DNA from: Odobenus rosmarus divergens | Taxonomy: Eukaryota; Chordata; Mammalia; Carnivora; Odobenidae | DNA length: 64,000 nt | Assembly: GCF_000321225.1 (NCBI RefSeq) | Contig: NW_004450303.1 | Location: 2,210,392-2,274,391 of the forward strand | Direction of reading: 5' to 3' | Shown here: in pieces, positions 48,860 through 59,314 of the stretch | Layout: every line of letters begins with the position of its first letter | Numbering within the stretch: position 1 is the first letter of the stretch | The notes under the pieces: generated by a model | Databases searched by the model: none | What the model was told of the DNA's origin: nothing | The model's input: only the letters and a program-made list of their open reading frames with translations | Position numbers and translations under genes: made by a program

Positions 48860-49465
48860 TTTCTATACTACTCTTAATATTTGCAGCTATTTTTGGAGGA
48901 ATATGAAGGACAGATAGCCAAATCTTACAGATTCTAAAAATGAGTTGTGTGGTACTCTGATAATTTTAATACTTAAGCCAAATTCTCAGAACTATGTTTT
49001 TCTCTTCCACAACCTTTCCCAAATTGAATTATGGTTGCTCTGACTCTGATCTCTTGGATAGGGTAAGAGCTACCGGGTCCCAAAGGACAACAAATAAGAC
49101 CCATTATGGTTTGCACAAGGAGCCATTCAGTCTGCCCTTCCTATTTCTGGAATGATGCTTGTATATTTTGTTCTAATTGATTTAGCCTGCTGAAAAATAG
49201 CCTGAAATCATTCTTTTATCTTTAGGCCCAAATCTTCATTTACTGCTTCAGGTGACTTAGAATTTCTCTGCCCATACCAAGACCAAGCTGGCAAGAGTAT
49301 TCAGGAGGAGAGCAGCCAATATTGAGAAAGTGAGGGAGTCAAAGAATAGCACTGATGTAGGGCTCGCTGATAAAGTGCTTAAGTAACTATGTGAGAGAGA
49401 GAAAAACAGGAGCAAGCTGGTTTAATTTGGTTCAATGTAACAGACATTTTTTATTATTTCCTTTA
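48860..49465. other. Unassigned sequence
   Basis: No gene or clear repeat recognised. Confidence 0.5.
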
Positions 49466-49469
49466 TGCC

Positions 49470-50030
49470 AGGCACTGTCCTAAGTACCAGCAGTGCAAAG
49501 GAATTAAGAAAAATATTAATAACTAAACCTATCCTCTTCCAATCACTCCAGTTACTTCAGTTAAAGCTAAAGTCATTGTGGTGGCCTCCATATGCAATCT
49601 GGCTTCCTGTTATCTCTCTCTGAAATTATCTACTCTTCCCCTTGTTCTTTCTGTTCTAGCTAATCTTCAAAAATACTAGACACATTCTTGCCTTAGGGCC
49701 TTTGCACTGGTTAATTCCTTTGCTTGGAAAGCTCTTCCAACAGATTAACTGCATGTCTACCTCCCTCACCCTCTTCAGGTTTTTGTTCACTTTGCTCCTA
49801 AGATCTATTCTACTTAAAACTGTATCTCCCCTCACATATTCTCAATCTGCCTTAGTTGCTCTACTTTTCCATGGCATTTATGAACCTCTAAATTGTTAAA
49901 AATATTCTTATTATGTCTCTCAGAACTTGAATGTAAGCTCCAGGAAGGCAGGGTTTTATCTCAAATGTGTATCCCAAGCACCTCAAACAATGCCTGGCAT
50001 GTTAGTGAAAGAATAAATAATATACCCTAA
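49470..50030 (+). mobile_element. L2 LINE 3' fragment
   Basis: CCTTAGGGCCTTTGCACTGG, then TGTAAGCTCCAGGAAGGCAG and AATGCCTGGCATGTTAGTGA, is the L2 3' end. A MIR-like start (TTATGCCAGGCACTGTCCTAAG) lies at 49465. The small frame at 49702-49899 is L2 noncoding sequence. Confidence 0.85.
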
Positions 50031-50259
50031 TCTCTAGATGCTTATATATAGTCAGGGAAGGAGGAGTTTCTCAGATTGCTAAACTCAATATCAAGTTGCC
50101 GGGAACAATTATTATGGGAAGATGTTAGTGAGCTGTCAAATTCTTAAATTTGGATATCATCAAGTACTATTGTTTTGATTAAATTGTACTGTATTTTTTT
50201 CTAAATAGTCTGACTTTAAATGTACTTCCCAATTTCTGTTTTGTTTTCCTTTTTTTATC

Positions 50260-50483
50260 AAAACTATCATTTAGGGGCGCCTGGGTGGCTCAGTCGTTAA
50301 GCATCTACCTTTGGCTCAGGTCATGATCCCAGAATCCTGGGATCGAGCCCTGCATCAGGCTCCCTGCTCTGTGGGAAGCCTGCTTCTCCCTCTCCCTCTC
50401 CCACTCCCCCTGCTTGTGTTCCCTCTCTTTGCTGTGTCTCTGTCAAATAAATAAATAAAATCTTTAAAAAAAACTATCATTTA
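50260..50483 (+). mobile_element. Can-SINE with target-site duplication
   Basis: Body 50274-50469, near consensus (GGGGCGCCTGGGTGGCTCAG start). Flanks AAAACTATCATTTA at 50260-50273 and 50470-50483. Confidence 0.96.
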
Positions 50484-50524
50484 TTCTAGTCAGCTCATAC
50501 CTGTCTTAAAAATATATATTTATA

Positions 50525-50716
50525 GGGGCACCTGGGTGGCTCAGTCAGTTAAGCACCTAATTTGATTTCAGCTCAGGTTATGATCTCAGGGTCATGAGAT
50601 CGAGCCCTGGGCTGGGCTCTGCACTCACTGGGGAGTCTGCTTGAGATTATCTCTCTCGCTCTCTCTCTCTCTCTAAAATAAATAAATCTTAAAATGTGTA
50701 TGTGTGTGTGTGTGTG
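50525..50716 (+). mobile_element. Can-SINE followed by (TG)n
   Basis: It starts GGGGCACCTGGGTGGCTCAG, with a CTCTCTCT 3' region and AATAAATCTTAAAA tail at about 50694. A (TG)n repeat follows to 50716. Same orientation as the SINE 55 bp upstream. Confidence 0.94.
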
Positions 50717-50719
50717 CTT

Positions 50720-50980
50720 TTATCAGAAGATTCAACAATAACAAAGATCCCTCACCTTTTCTCTAACATCCCTTACCAGATTACTCTCTTATCAAAAAAT
50801 TGGGTATAGGGAGAGGGGTGGAGAGAGAGTTTTAAATTCTTTGTAACCTTTTTACCAATTGTGTTTGAAGAATTTTTCTATTATATTAGTCATTAGCATT
50901 TTTCATATATTTTACAGTTTGTGTCTCCATAGGTTTTTTTTTTTACTATGCAATCATGTTGTTCTTATTTTTAGTAATTA
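50720..50980. other. Unassigned sequence
   Basis: Nothing recognised. Confidence 0.5.
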
Positions 50981-50984
50981 GCTT

Positions 50985-51201
50985 AATTTTGTCTAATTCT
51001 TTTTTTTTAAAGATTTTATTTATTTATTTGAGAGAAAGAAGGAGAGAGAGAGAGAGCACATGAGAGGGGGGAGGGTCAGAGGGAGAAGCAGACTCCCTGC
51101 CGAGCAGGGAGCCCGATGCGGGACTCCAGGATCATGACCTGAGCCGAAGGCAGTCGCTAAACCAACTGAGCCACCCAGGCGCCCAATTTTGTCTAATTCT
51201 T
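50985..51201 (-). mobile_element. Can-SINE with perfect 17-bp target-site duplication
   Basis: Body 51002-51184. Flanks AATTTTGTCTAATTCTT at 50985-51001 and 51185-51201 are identical. A young copy by its near-consensus body. Confidence 0.96.
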
Positions 51202-51209
51202 GTGGCTTT

Positions 51210-51890
51210 TGGAAAGTCGTGCATTTACTAAGCTCAGGCTCTTACTACCCTTTATATTTTTCCTGCATATAAATGTAATTTGTTGGTGAGCTCATTTCAT
51301 GATTGTTAACTGCTTAAGCTTTCTTTCCATTAGATGGTTCTAATTATATCCAGAAACCTGATTGGATTTTTTTGAAAAAACACTTTTAAAAAAAGTAATA
51401 ATACTCAGTGTAAAACATGGAAAATACAGAAAAGAATAGATAGAATAAAATACAACTAGAGTTTCCATGTAGAGATAAGGGTTGTTAGCATTTTGGTATA
51501 TCTCTTTTTGGTATGCTTAGGTGAGGGTATTAAGGAGAAATTGAGATGGTCAGGGACAGAACATTGGGAAACTAACATTTGTAGACTGGGTGGAAGAAAA
51601 GTCAGAGAAAGATGTTATACCAGTGAAAGGTATTGAGAAGGAAGTACAGGGTCATAAGATAATGAGAAAAGGGGAAAAGTGTAAATGGGTGGAAAGCTGA
51701 GGACAAACTCATCACAAAGATTGGCATTAACTGATGTATATTCCTCAGAGTGTCTCCACTACACCCTTCTACATTAAAGCAGATAAATTCAAAACCCATA
51801 TATCACCACTCCCTGACCTCTTTTACAGTCCTTTGTCTCTGATTATATACATGATATTGACACTCAGATGATATTTAATATTGTTAAAAT
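51210..51890. other. Unassigned sequence
   Basis: No gene. The - strand frame 51602-51799 shows no domain. Confidence 0.5.
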
Positions 51891-51892
51891 AT

Positions 51893-51985
51893 AATTGTCA
51901 GATAAAATACAGGATACTCAGTTAAATTTGAATTTCAGATAAACAATAAATAATTTATAATATAAATATGTCCTAAATATTACAT
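51893..51985. mobile_element. Half of the palindromic MITE-like family
   Basis: TTGTCAGATAAAATACAGGATAC and AAATTTGAATTTCAGATAAACAATAAATAA match the arm of the element at 7165-7325. Confidence 0.6.
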
Positions 51986-52149
51986 AGTTTCTATCTCTTG
52001 AGTTAATTTTCATAATTTATATTTTGATATAATTTATATCTTTCCAAAAGCCACAAAATAGCTCATCTGACCCATTTAAAAATATATTGCAATAAAGATA
52101 TATAGAGTATTTCCTTATAATTAAATAGAAATCTTTCTTCCTCCATTCG

Positions 52150-52460
52150 GATTTTTATATATGCTGCCTCTCTAGAAAGAATGCTCTTTACTTGCCTGGC
52201 TTATTCTTGGCTTTCAGTTCTCAATTTAAATGTCATTTTTTTCAAAGGCTTTCTCTGACCATCCAACCTAAAGTAGTTTCAACTTGATTCTTTCATAGTG
52301 CCTTCTTTTTTCTAATGATATTTATCACATTTTAAATTATATATTTATGAATTTACTCATTTTATGTTTATTATTCCCTTAAGACAGAAAGCTCCATGAA
52401 GGCAGTCTATTTTGTTCACCACCACATACCCAGTGGCTAATACAATGCATGGCCCCTATG
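52150..52460 (+). mobile_element. L2 LINE 3' fragment
   Basis: CAAAGGCTTTCTCTGACCATCC, then AGACAGAAAGCTCCATGAAGGCAG and ACCCAGTGGCTAATACAATG, is L2 3' wording. A second L2 piece is at about 52740-52850 (AGCCTTCCCAGATCTAGCCC). Confidence 0.8.
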
Positions 52461-52879
52461 TGTAGTATTACATGAATGATTCTCTGAAAACACTTTTTTT
52501 TTTTATCCTGGGGAAGAGCCTGCAGTGGTTTCATGGTATCTAAAAAATGGTGAACTTCCTAAGGCTAATCCTAAGGCCTTCCTTCCACTTCCCCTCCACA
52601 TCTATCAATCACTATAGCTCAACTAGTAGAAACACCAGTCATCTCTTCAATCCTACACATACTTATTTGCCTTATTGTTCCCTCTCACCTCTTCCCTTTA
52701 TGTTAATTTCTGACCAAACCATCTTTTAAGGATGAACCTCAAACTCATCGCTTCTAAGAAGCCTTCCCAGATCTAGCCCATACCACTCTAATAGTTCCCT
52801 TGTTCTATGTGCCTATAGCACTCACGTGTAATCCATTCTTTAAGAACTGTGAATTTGACTAAATAATGCCTTGTCATTG

Positions 52880-53570
52880 TCAACATTTTTCATAAGCCAG
52901 TTAGCAATAGAGAATATGGCTACTGTTGGGAGTGGAAAACTCACTGAAAGGCATTTGGCCATTGAGTAAATTGGTCATTCTGTGTATTTACCTAGAACCA
53001 GGAAGGAAGATATGGAAACATCATAAAGGGTCTTATAGAACATGATTAAGAGGTTGGATTTTATTTAAGATATTATAAAACCATCAGAAGATTTTGATAG
53101 AATAGTAACGTGATCTGATTTATGCCTTAAAAAATAATCCCTGACTGCTTTACAAAGATGTGTTGTGGTGGGACAAAATTGGAAGAAGAAAAAGGCTATT
53201 GGTGACAGTCGATGGAAGATAAGAGGCAAGAGGCAGAGAATCAAAGATGACTCTTAGGTTTTTGACATGAGTGATATTGACATTTTTTGAGCTGAGGAAG
53301 AATTAGATGGGGTCAATTTGGGGAAAATTTAAGAGTAAATTTTCAGACAAGTTAAGTTTGAGAAGCTTACTAGACATCCAAGTTAAGATGTTGAGTAGGC
53401 AGTATGTGTCTGAAGGTTAGGGCTAGAAATAAAAATTTGAGAGTCATCAGGATATTTATTGATCATATTTATAGCTATGGGACTGGCAAGGTAGTGAGTA
53501 TAGATGAAGAAGAGAAGAGACAAAAGACTGAGACCTGGGCAAGCCAATATTCAGAGGATTGGAAGAGGAG
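52880..53570. mobile_element. Ancient interspersed repeat, family unnamed
   Basis: GGTTGGATTTTATTTAAGATATT, AGTAACGTGATCTGATTTATG, GACTCTTAGGTTTTTGACATGAG, AGACATCCAAGTTAAGATGTTGAGTAGGCAG. The same family in the same strand sense occurs at 56630-57163 plus 58897-58975. 53580-53690 then has L2-tail-like wording. The 123-codon frame at 53404-53775 runs across both and is not a gene. Confidence 0.6.
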
Positions 53571-53779
53571 ATGCCAGCATCATGAAGGCAAGGACTATAA
53601 ATTCTTCTTTTGCACCTCTCAGAGTGCCTGCTTCAATACTGGGCTCACAGTAAATGTTCCAAAAACATTCACTGCAAATAAATTGCTGGAAAAGTTGCCA
53701 TACCATGCACCTCTTCTGAATATGTCCATGCCAGAGCACAAAATAGTGCTTCTGTCAGTCTCAGTCACATACTAGGATG

Positions 53780-55800
53780 GAAATTTCCACACCTGGCAAG
53801 CACTTACTGGTAGTTTTTTTTTTAACACTTAATAAATTACATGTTTGAACTGAAGTTTTCTCTTCTTCTTTTACTTGAGTGCAGGTAAATAGATTTGACT
53901 TTGATTTAGCAAGTGGGAAAATGTCTCAACCAGTATGTTCCAATGTAATACATTGATTATTTTTTTCATTAGAAGACACCAAACTTAATCCTTGGCAATC
54001 CATCAAGACCATATATTTTCAAGTGCCAACAAGAGTGAGATGACTTTGGCAAATTTGAAGCAAACTGCTCTATTTTTTTTTTCTATTTCATTTGAAGTAC
54101 ACGCACTTAAAATTCCTCCTGGAGTACATCCAAATTACAAAAGAAAACAAAGCTAAAAACTGAATACCTAAAGGAATAAGCAAGAGATCCTTAGATAGTT
54201 ATCTATTGGTTTTTTTTATTCAAATTTATGTAATTAATATTGTTCCTAACACTGTATGATACCATTCATATCCCAATAGTGGCATAATTTTTAAAGGATC
54301 AATGCAGAGGATATAGAATCATGGGCAAGGTATTTCCAATTAAGCAACAAATCATGGCCACCATCATAAAATAGGGAATTGCAAATTTTGATTATGTGAG
54401 GGTATTTGCCATCAAAAGGCTTTTGAATGGTTGAGTTAAATGAAGACTTAAAAAGAAAAATTATCCCATTTAATGGCCAAAACTAACAGGGCTATGCAGT
54501 TTAAGTGTTCAGAGATTTATGGTGCAGTGCTCATACAGGCAACTGATGTCAATTCTGGGAACTGGTATTAAGAGCAATGGAATGAAACAGAGTTGATGAA
54601 TTCGACAGAAAGGGCAGTCCATTTTCAGATTTCTTTCAAAACACAGCAAGAGAGAAGCAAAGGCTGCAAAAACAAATGAAAATTCCAGCCCAGAACCTGA
54701 CATTTAAAATATCAAAAATTATAGCTGGAAAAGATCAAAATTGCCATCTAGCTCGTGATATTTCCCATTCATCTTTCTTGGATGATGGAAAAAAAAAACC
54801 CTGTCATTTCAAAAAATCTCTCTTATTAACTGTGTTAGAAGAGGTTTGTGATAGAATGTGCCCTGAAGTAGAACTTCTGAAAGTGTATGTTACAGAAGAG
54901 AGGTGGTATGAGAAAGTGGATAAGCCTTTCAAACATCATTAAACCAGACACAATCAGTCCAAGTACCCAAGAGACCTTCATCAGTGGAAACATGAAGTTC
55001 ACATCCTTCCTGAAAGTAATCTTCCTTCAGAGAATGCATTCGGAGAATGCTGTAAGATGATATTAATGTTCAGTCTTGCATCATTCTACTTGTTTTGCTG
55101 GCTATAATAAATTATCATCCCTGGGGAAAAGGACCAGCATTTGGGGGAGCTTTTCACAGCTTGCATAACTAAGTTAAGGAATTTTAAAGAGGAATTTTTA
55201 TAAGCCTGAAAGGGAAAAAGTCTTCCCTTTATCTTAGCAGTACAGACACTGTAGTGTGTTCTATGGTGGGGACACCAAGGATGAATTCAGTGAATTCCCT
55301 CTTTGTATCACACATTTATAACAGTTCCTTTTTAGGAATCAGGATTTTAAAAGCAAAAAACAAACAAACAAACAGAAAAACATTTCCTTTCTTAGACATT
55401 GCAGTTAACTTCACATAGAGTAGGTAATATAGGTACTGCATTAAAAGACTAACCTTATATACTTCATTATTCTCATATGATTCTGAGATGTGGAATAATA
55501 AGGTCCTGTTACATGGGATCAGCTTCAGAGTGGACATGGGCATTAATCAGGAATCACAGTGAGGGAGCTGTCTCTTTTTAAAACTATGATTAAGTGACTC
55601 TCCCAGTTAAGGAATGTACATTTTCTAGTCCCTTTTAATCTGATTATTTTCTTTTATCCTAGGAAGCATTATCTTTTTCAAAGTATATCCATCCCTTTCT
55701 CTCTTTCTCTTCTGATTCAACACATAAATACATCTCTGCTCTAATCTGTAGTAATAATTTGTAGTAGAATAAGTGATACAAAATGATATTTAAGAAAAAA
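53780..55800. other. Mostly non-repetitive sequence, unassigned
   Basis: An 88-codon + strand frame at 54676-54942 shows no recognised domain and has no splice context. No RNA gene seen. It is the longest repeat-poor stretch outside the SAP30 locus and could hold regulatory DNA. Confidence 0.45.
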
Positions 55801-55807
55801 TACATAC

Positions 55808-56100
55808 CCTTTCTTCTCCGTTCCTTTTGGTCTTCTTGGCAAAGGAATCTTCTTAAATGCTCCAATTCACTGGGTGAGTTTGGGCAAAAGGAGAAAAAGG
55901 AGGTGCTAGAAGGAAGTTCTTTACAAATAAACCTTTGTCTGCCTTGTCTCTTGCCTGGGATTGACAGACTCACTGCTCCAGCCAGGACTGGGGGAGAAGG
56001 GGAGTGGAAGAGAGACAGGGCTGAAAGAACTGCCTCCCCTGGATTCTTCCAAACCAGGCGAGGAAGAACTGAACAGCTTCTTTACAGAGGGAAATAACTA
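55808..56100 (-). promoter_or_regulatory. Weak candidate for SCRG1 promoter and untranslated exon 1
   Basis: This is a non-repetitive, moderately GC-rich block. On the - strand it ends in a good donor (AGAAAGG|GTATGT, GT at 55807-55806), about 20.6 kb upstream of SCRG1 exon 2. It contains an ACAAAGG SOX/TCF-like core and TATA-like AT-rich words. No transcript evidence is available to me, and the assignment is by position and splice-site appearance only. The 104-codon frames on both strands here look like chance. Confidence 0.2.
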
Positions 56101-56188
56101 GTCTATACAAGAACCTCAGGGAGGCAGACTCTTGGAGCAATAAAATGTAAAACCTGAGGGAACACAGAGTGATTTCAATCTTAGGAGA

Positions 56189-56300
56189 AGTGTGTGTGTG
56201 TATGTGTGTGCGTGTGTGTGAGAGAGAGAGAGACAGAGAGACAGAGAGAGACAGAGAGATAGATGGGAACAGAGAGAGCAGAGAGAGAAGAGGAGAAGGA
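56189..56300. repeat. (TG)n followed by (GA)n/(GACA)n microsatellite
   Basis: TGTGTG with occasional A and C runs straight into GAGAGA/GACAGA repeats, with no SINE body attached. Confidence 0.92.
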
Positions 56301-56629
56301 GAGGAAGAGAAATGGCTAATGTGATTTAGGCAAATAGCTGAGCACCTCTTCCTCTTTCACGGTCTCTTTGTGTTTTTTCACTAAGTTTTCCTCACCATCT
56401 AGATCTCTTATTATAATATTTTGGTTGAATATATGTTCAAAGTCTCCAAATCCTCACCCAACAAGTCATTACCAGTCAGTGGAAAGTAAAAAATAAAATG
56501 ACTAAAAAAGAAATCTGTGTCTCAAATAAAGGAATTTCACTCTGTTTTGAGCAAACTGCACTGGAATTGTAGCATCTGTTAACTATCCTTTAATTGTTGG
56601 CTAATTTTAAAAATTCAATTTGGAGTAAT

Positions 56630-57163
56630 GTTGAAGGAGTTGGAAAAATTAGAACACGGATGATCTAAGACAGAGAATGGAGGGAAGAGCATTCTAGGTT
56701 GTAGAAAGGAAGGCAGGAAGGTGAAGGAGAGGGTAATGGCTCTGAGGATCACAAGTAGTTTCATGTAGCTGGATCTAGCGATGGCAGGGGATAAAATTAG
56801 AGGACTAGAAAGAAGCAAGTTGATGAAGTACCTCATACGCTACATTGAAAATTTTGGATTTTACCCTAAAAGTGAATGGAAAGATGGTGAAAAGTATGAA
56901 AAAGGATGACGCCCCTGACTGCAGTGTGAAAGAAGGAAGCTAGGGACAGAAGAGGGGCCCTTGCAGTAACCCAGAAGAGAAGATAGGAAGCAAAGCGGAA
57001 AAGATTTGGTGACCAATTAGGTTTTATGTTTAGGGTAGAGGTCGTTGAAAGAAGGCGAGGAGACTTTATTAACTTTCAGGAGCCTTGAATGGATAATGCA
57101 TTATCCATCTAGGAAAAAGAATACAAAAGGAAGAGCAGTTTTGGTGGAGCAGGAAAGGGAGAT
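56630..57163 (+). mobile_element. Ancient interspersed repeat interrupted by a younger L1
   Basis: GGGAAGAGCATTCTAGGTTG, TGAAAATTTTGGATTTTACCC, GGGCCCTTGCAGTAACCCAG. After the L1 insertion, the same element continues at 58897 (TGAATGTTGAATTTAAGGAG; AGTAGGCAGTTGG), so the L1 is the later arrival. Confidence 0.65.
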
Positions 57164-57791
57164 AGAAATGAGTTAGTTTATTTTTTTTTATTGAGTTTGA
57201 AGTTTTTTTTCATTTTAATTCCAGTATAGTTAGCATAAAATGTTATAGTTGTTTCAGGTGTACAATATAGTGATTCAACAATTCCATACATCTCCCAGTG
57301 CTCATCATGACAAGTGCACTCCTTAATCCCCATCTCCTATTTCCCCCACACCCCCCCACCTCCCCCCTGGGAACCATCACTTTGTTCTCTATAGTTAAGA
57401 ATTTGTTTCTTGGTTTGTCTCTCTCTCTCTTTTTTTCCTTTGGTTATTTGTTTTGTTTCTTAAATTCCACATATGAATAAAATCATATGGCATTTGTTTT
57501 TCTCTGACCAACTTATTTCACTTAGCATTATACTCTCATCGTCCATCCACGGTGTTGCAAACTGCAAGATTTCATTCTTTTTATGGCTGAATAATGTTCC
57601 ATTGCATATATATCTATGCCACATCTTCTTTATCCATTCATCAATTGATGGACATTTGGGCTGCTTCCATATCTTGGCTATTGTAAATAATGCTGCTGTA
57701 AAGATAGGGGTGCATATATCTCTTTGAATTAACATTTTTGTATTTTGGGGGTAAATACCCAGTAGTGCAATTACTGGATCATAGAGTAGTT

Positions 57792-58000
57792 CTATTTTTA
57801 ACTTTATTTTTTTAAAGATTTTATTTATTTATTCATGAGAGACATAGAGAGAGAGAGAAGGAGGCAGAGGGAGAAACAGGCTCCCCACAAAGCAGGGAGC
57901 CCAATACGGAACTCTATCCCAGGACCCGGAGATCATGACCTGAGCTGAAGGCAGACGCTTAACCAACTGAGCCACCCAGGCGCCCCTATTTTTAATTTTA
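57792..58000 (-). mobile_element. Can-SINE nested in the younger L1
   Basis: Body 57807-57985. Flanks CTATTTTTAACTTTA (57792-57806) and CTATTTTTAATTTTA (57986-58000), one mismatch. Confidence 0.95.
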
Positions 58001-58195
58001 GGAGGAAACTCCTTACTGTTTTCCACAGGGACTGCCCCGGTTTGCATTTCCACCAACGGTGCAAGAGGTTTCCTTTTTCTCCACATCCTCGCCAGCACCC
58101 ATTGTTTCCTCTGTTTGGGATTTTAGCCATTCTAACAGGTGTAAGAAGATATCTCACTGTGGTTTTGATTTGCATATTCCTGATGATGAGTGATG

Positions 58196-58370
58196 TTGAG
58201 CATCTTTTTTTTAAATATTTTATTTATTGATTTGAGAGAGAGAGAGCACAAGCAGGGGGAGCGGCAGGCAGAGGGAGAAGCAGGTTCCCAGTACCCTGGG
58301 ATCATGACCTAAGCCAAAGTCAGATGCCCAACCAACTGAGCCACCCAGGCATCCGTATTGAGCATCTTTT
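58196..58370 (-). mobile_element. Can-SINE nested in the younger L1
   Basis: Body about 58209-58357, shorter than usual: the segment between the CT-rich region and the B box is reduced. Flanks TTGAGCATCTTTT at 58196-58208 and 58358-58370. Confidence 0.93.
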
Positions 58371-59084
58371 CATGTGTTTGTTGGCCAGCTAGATGTCTTC
58401 TTGGAGAAATGTCTGTTCATGTCTTCTGCCCATTTTTAAATTGGATTATTTAGGTTTGGGGTGTTGAGTTGTGTAAGTTCTTTATATTTTTAGAATGCTA
58501 ACCCTTTATTGGATATGTCATTTGCAAATATCATCTCCCACTTAGTAGGTTGCCATTTAGTTTTGTTGATTATTTCCTTCACTGTGCAGAGGCTTTTTAT
58601 TTTGATGTAGTCTCAATAGTTTATTTTTGCTTTTATTTCGCTTGCTTCAGTAGACGTCTAGAAACATGTTGCTATGGCCAATGTCAGAGAAATTACTGTC
58701 TGTGTTCTTTTCTATGGTTTTTACGGTTTCAAGTCTTACATTTAGGTCTTTAATCTATTTTGAATTTGTTTTTGTGTATGGTTTTTGTGAATGGTTTTGT
58801 GAATGAATTTGTTTTATGTATTACTTTTGGTGTAGTTATATGTGGTATTGTTTTCTTAATTTCTCTTTCTGCTACTTCAAGAAATGAGTTAGTTTATGAA
58901 TGTTGAATTTAAGGAGCCCTGGATGCAGCGGGGAAATGGTTAGTAGGCAGTTGGTTAAATGGGCTTGGAGTCCAGAAAAAAACTATGGGCTAGAGAATTA
59001 TGGTTTATCAATTAATCAACTAAATATTAACTAATTAACTAAAAGTTATTCAACTAAATGTAATTGAAGCCATGACTTTACCCC

Positions 59085-59310
59085 TTAAAAGTTACCAAGT
59101 ACTTGCTGTGTGCCAAGCACTTCACATGTCTGAACTCATTTACTCTTCCTTATGAGCCTATGAAGTAGATACTATTATTAGTCCCTTTTTATAAGTGAGG
59201 AGAATCAGAGTTAGGTAACCTGCCCCAAATCTCACACACAGCCAGAAAGTGGCAAGAGCCTTGCTGTATGGTTCTAGTGTTCATGCTTTTTACCATTGTG
59301 CTTCTCAGAA
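59085..59310 (+). mobile_element. MIR SINE
   Basis: ACTTGCTGTGTGCCAAGCACTT, then ATAAGTGAGGAGAATCAGAG and CTCACACACAGCCAGAAAGTGG, is MIR core wording. Confidence 0.88.
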
Positions 59311-59314
59311 TGCA

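Larger units (their letters stand above)
57164..58896 (-). mobile_element. 5'-truncated younger L1 with perfect 17-bp duplication
   Basis: Insert 57181-58879. The T-rich left end is the poly(A) tail of a - strand L1, followed by antisense 3' UTR (CAGGTGTACAATATAGTGATTC; TGGCTGAATAATGTTCCATTG; CCAATGTCAGAGAAATTACTG region). Flanks AGAAATGAGTTAGTTTA at 57164-57180 and 58880-58896 are identical. Two SINEs inserted into it later. Confidence 0.93.

Noticed and set aside
53404..53775. 123-codon + strand frame
   Set aside because: It runs across an ancient interspersed repeat and an L2-like tail; chance frame.
54676..54942. 88-codon + strand frame that looks protein-like in composition
   Set aside because: No recognised domain, no flanking splice or start context, and neighbouring frames do not extend it. 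Only a search could tell whether it is an old retrocopy.
55783..56097. 104-codon frames on both strands
   Set aside because: Overlapping frames on opposite strands with no homology; kept only as a possible untranslated exon region.
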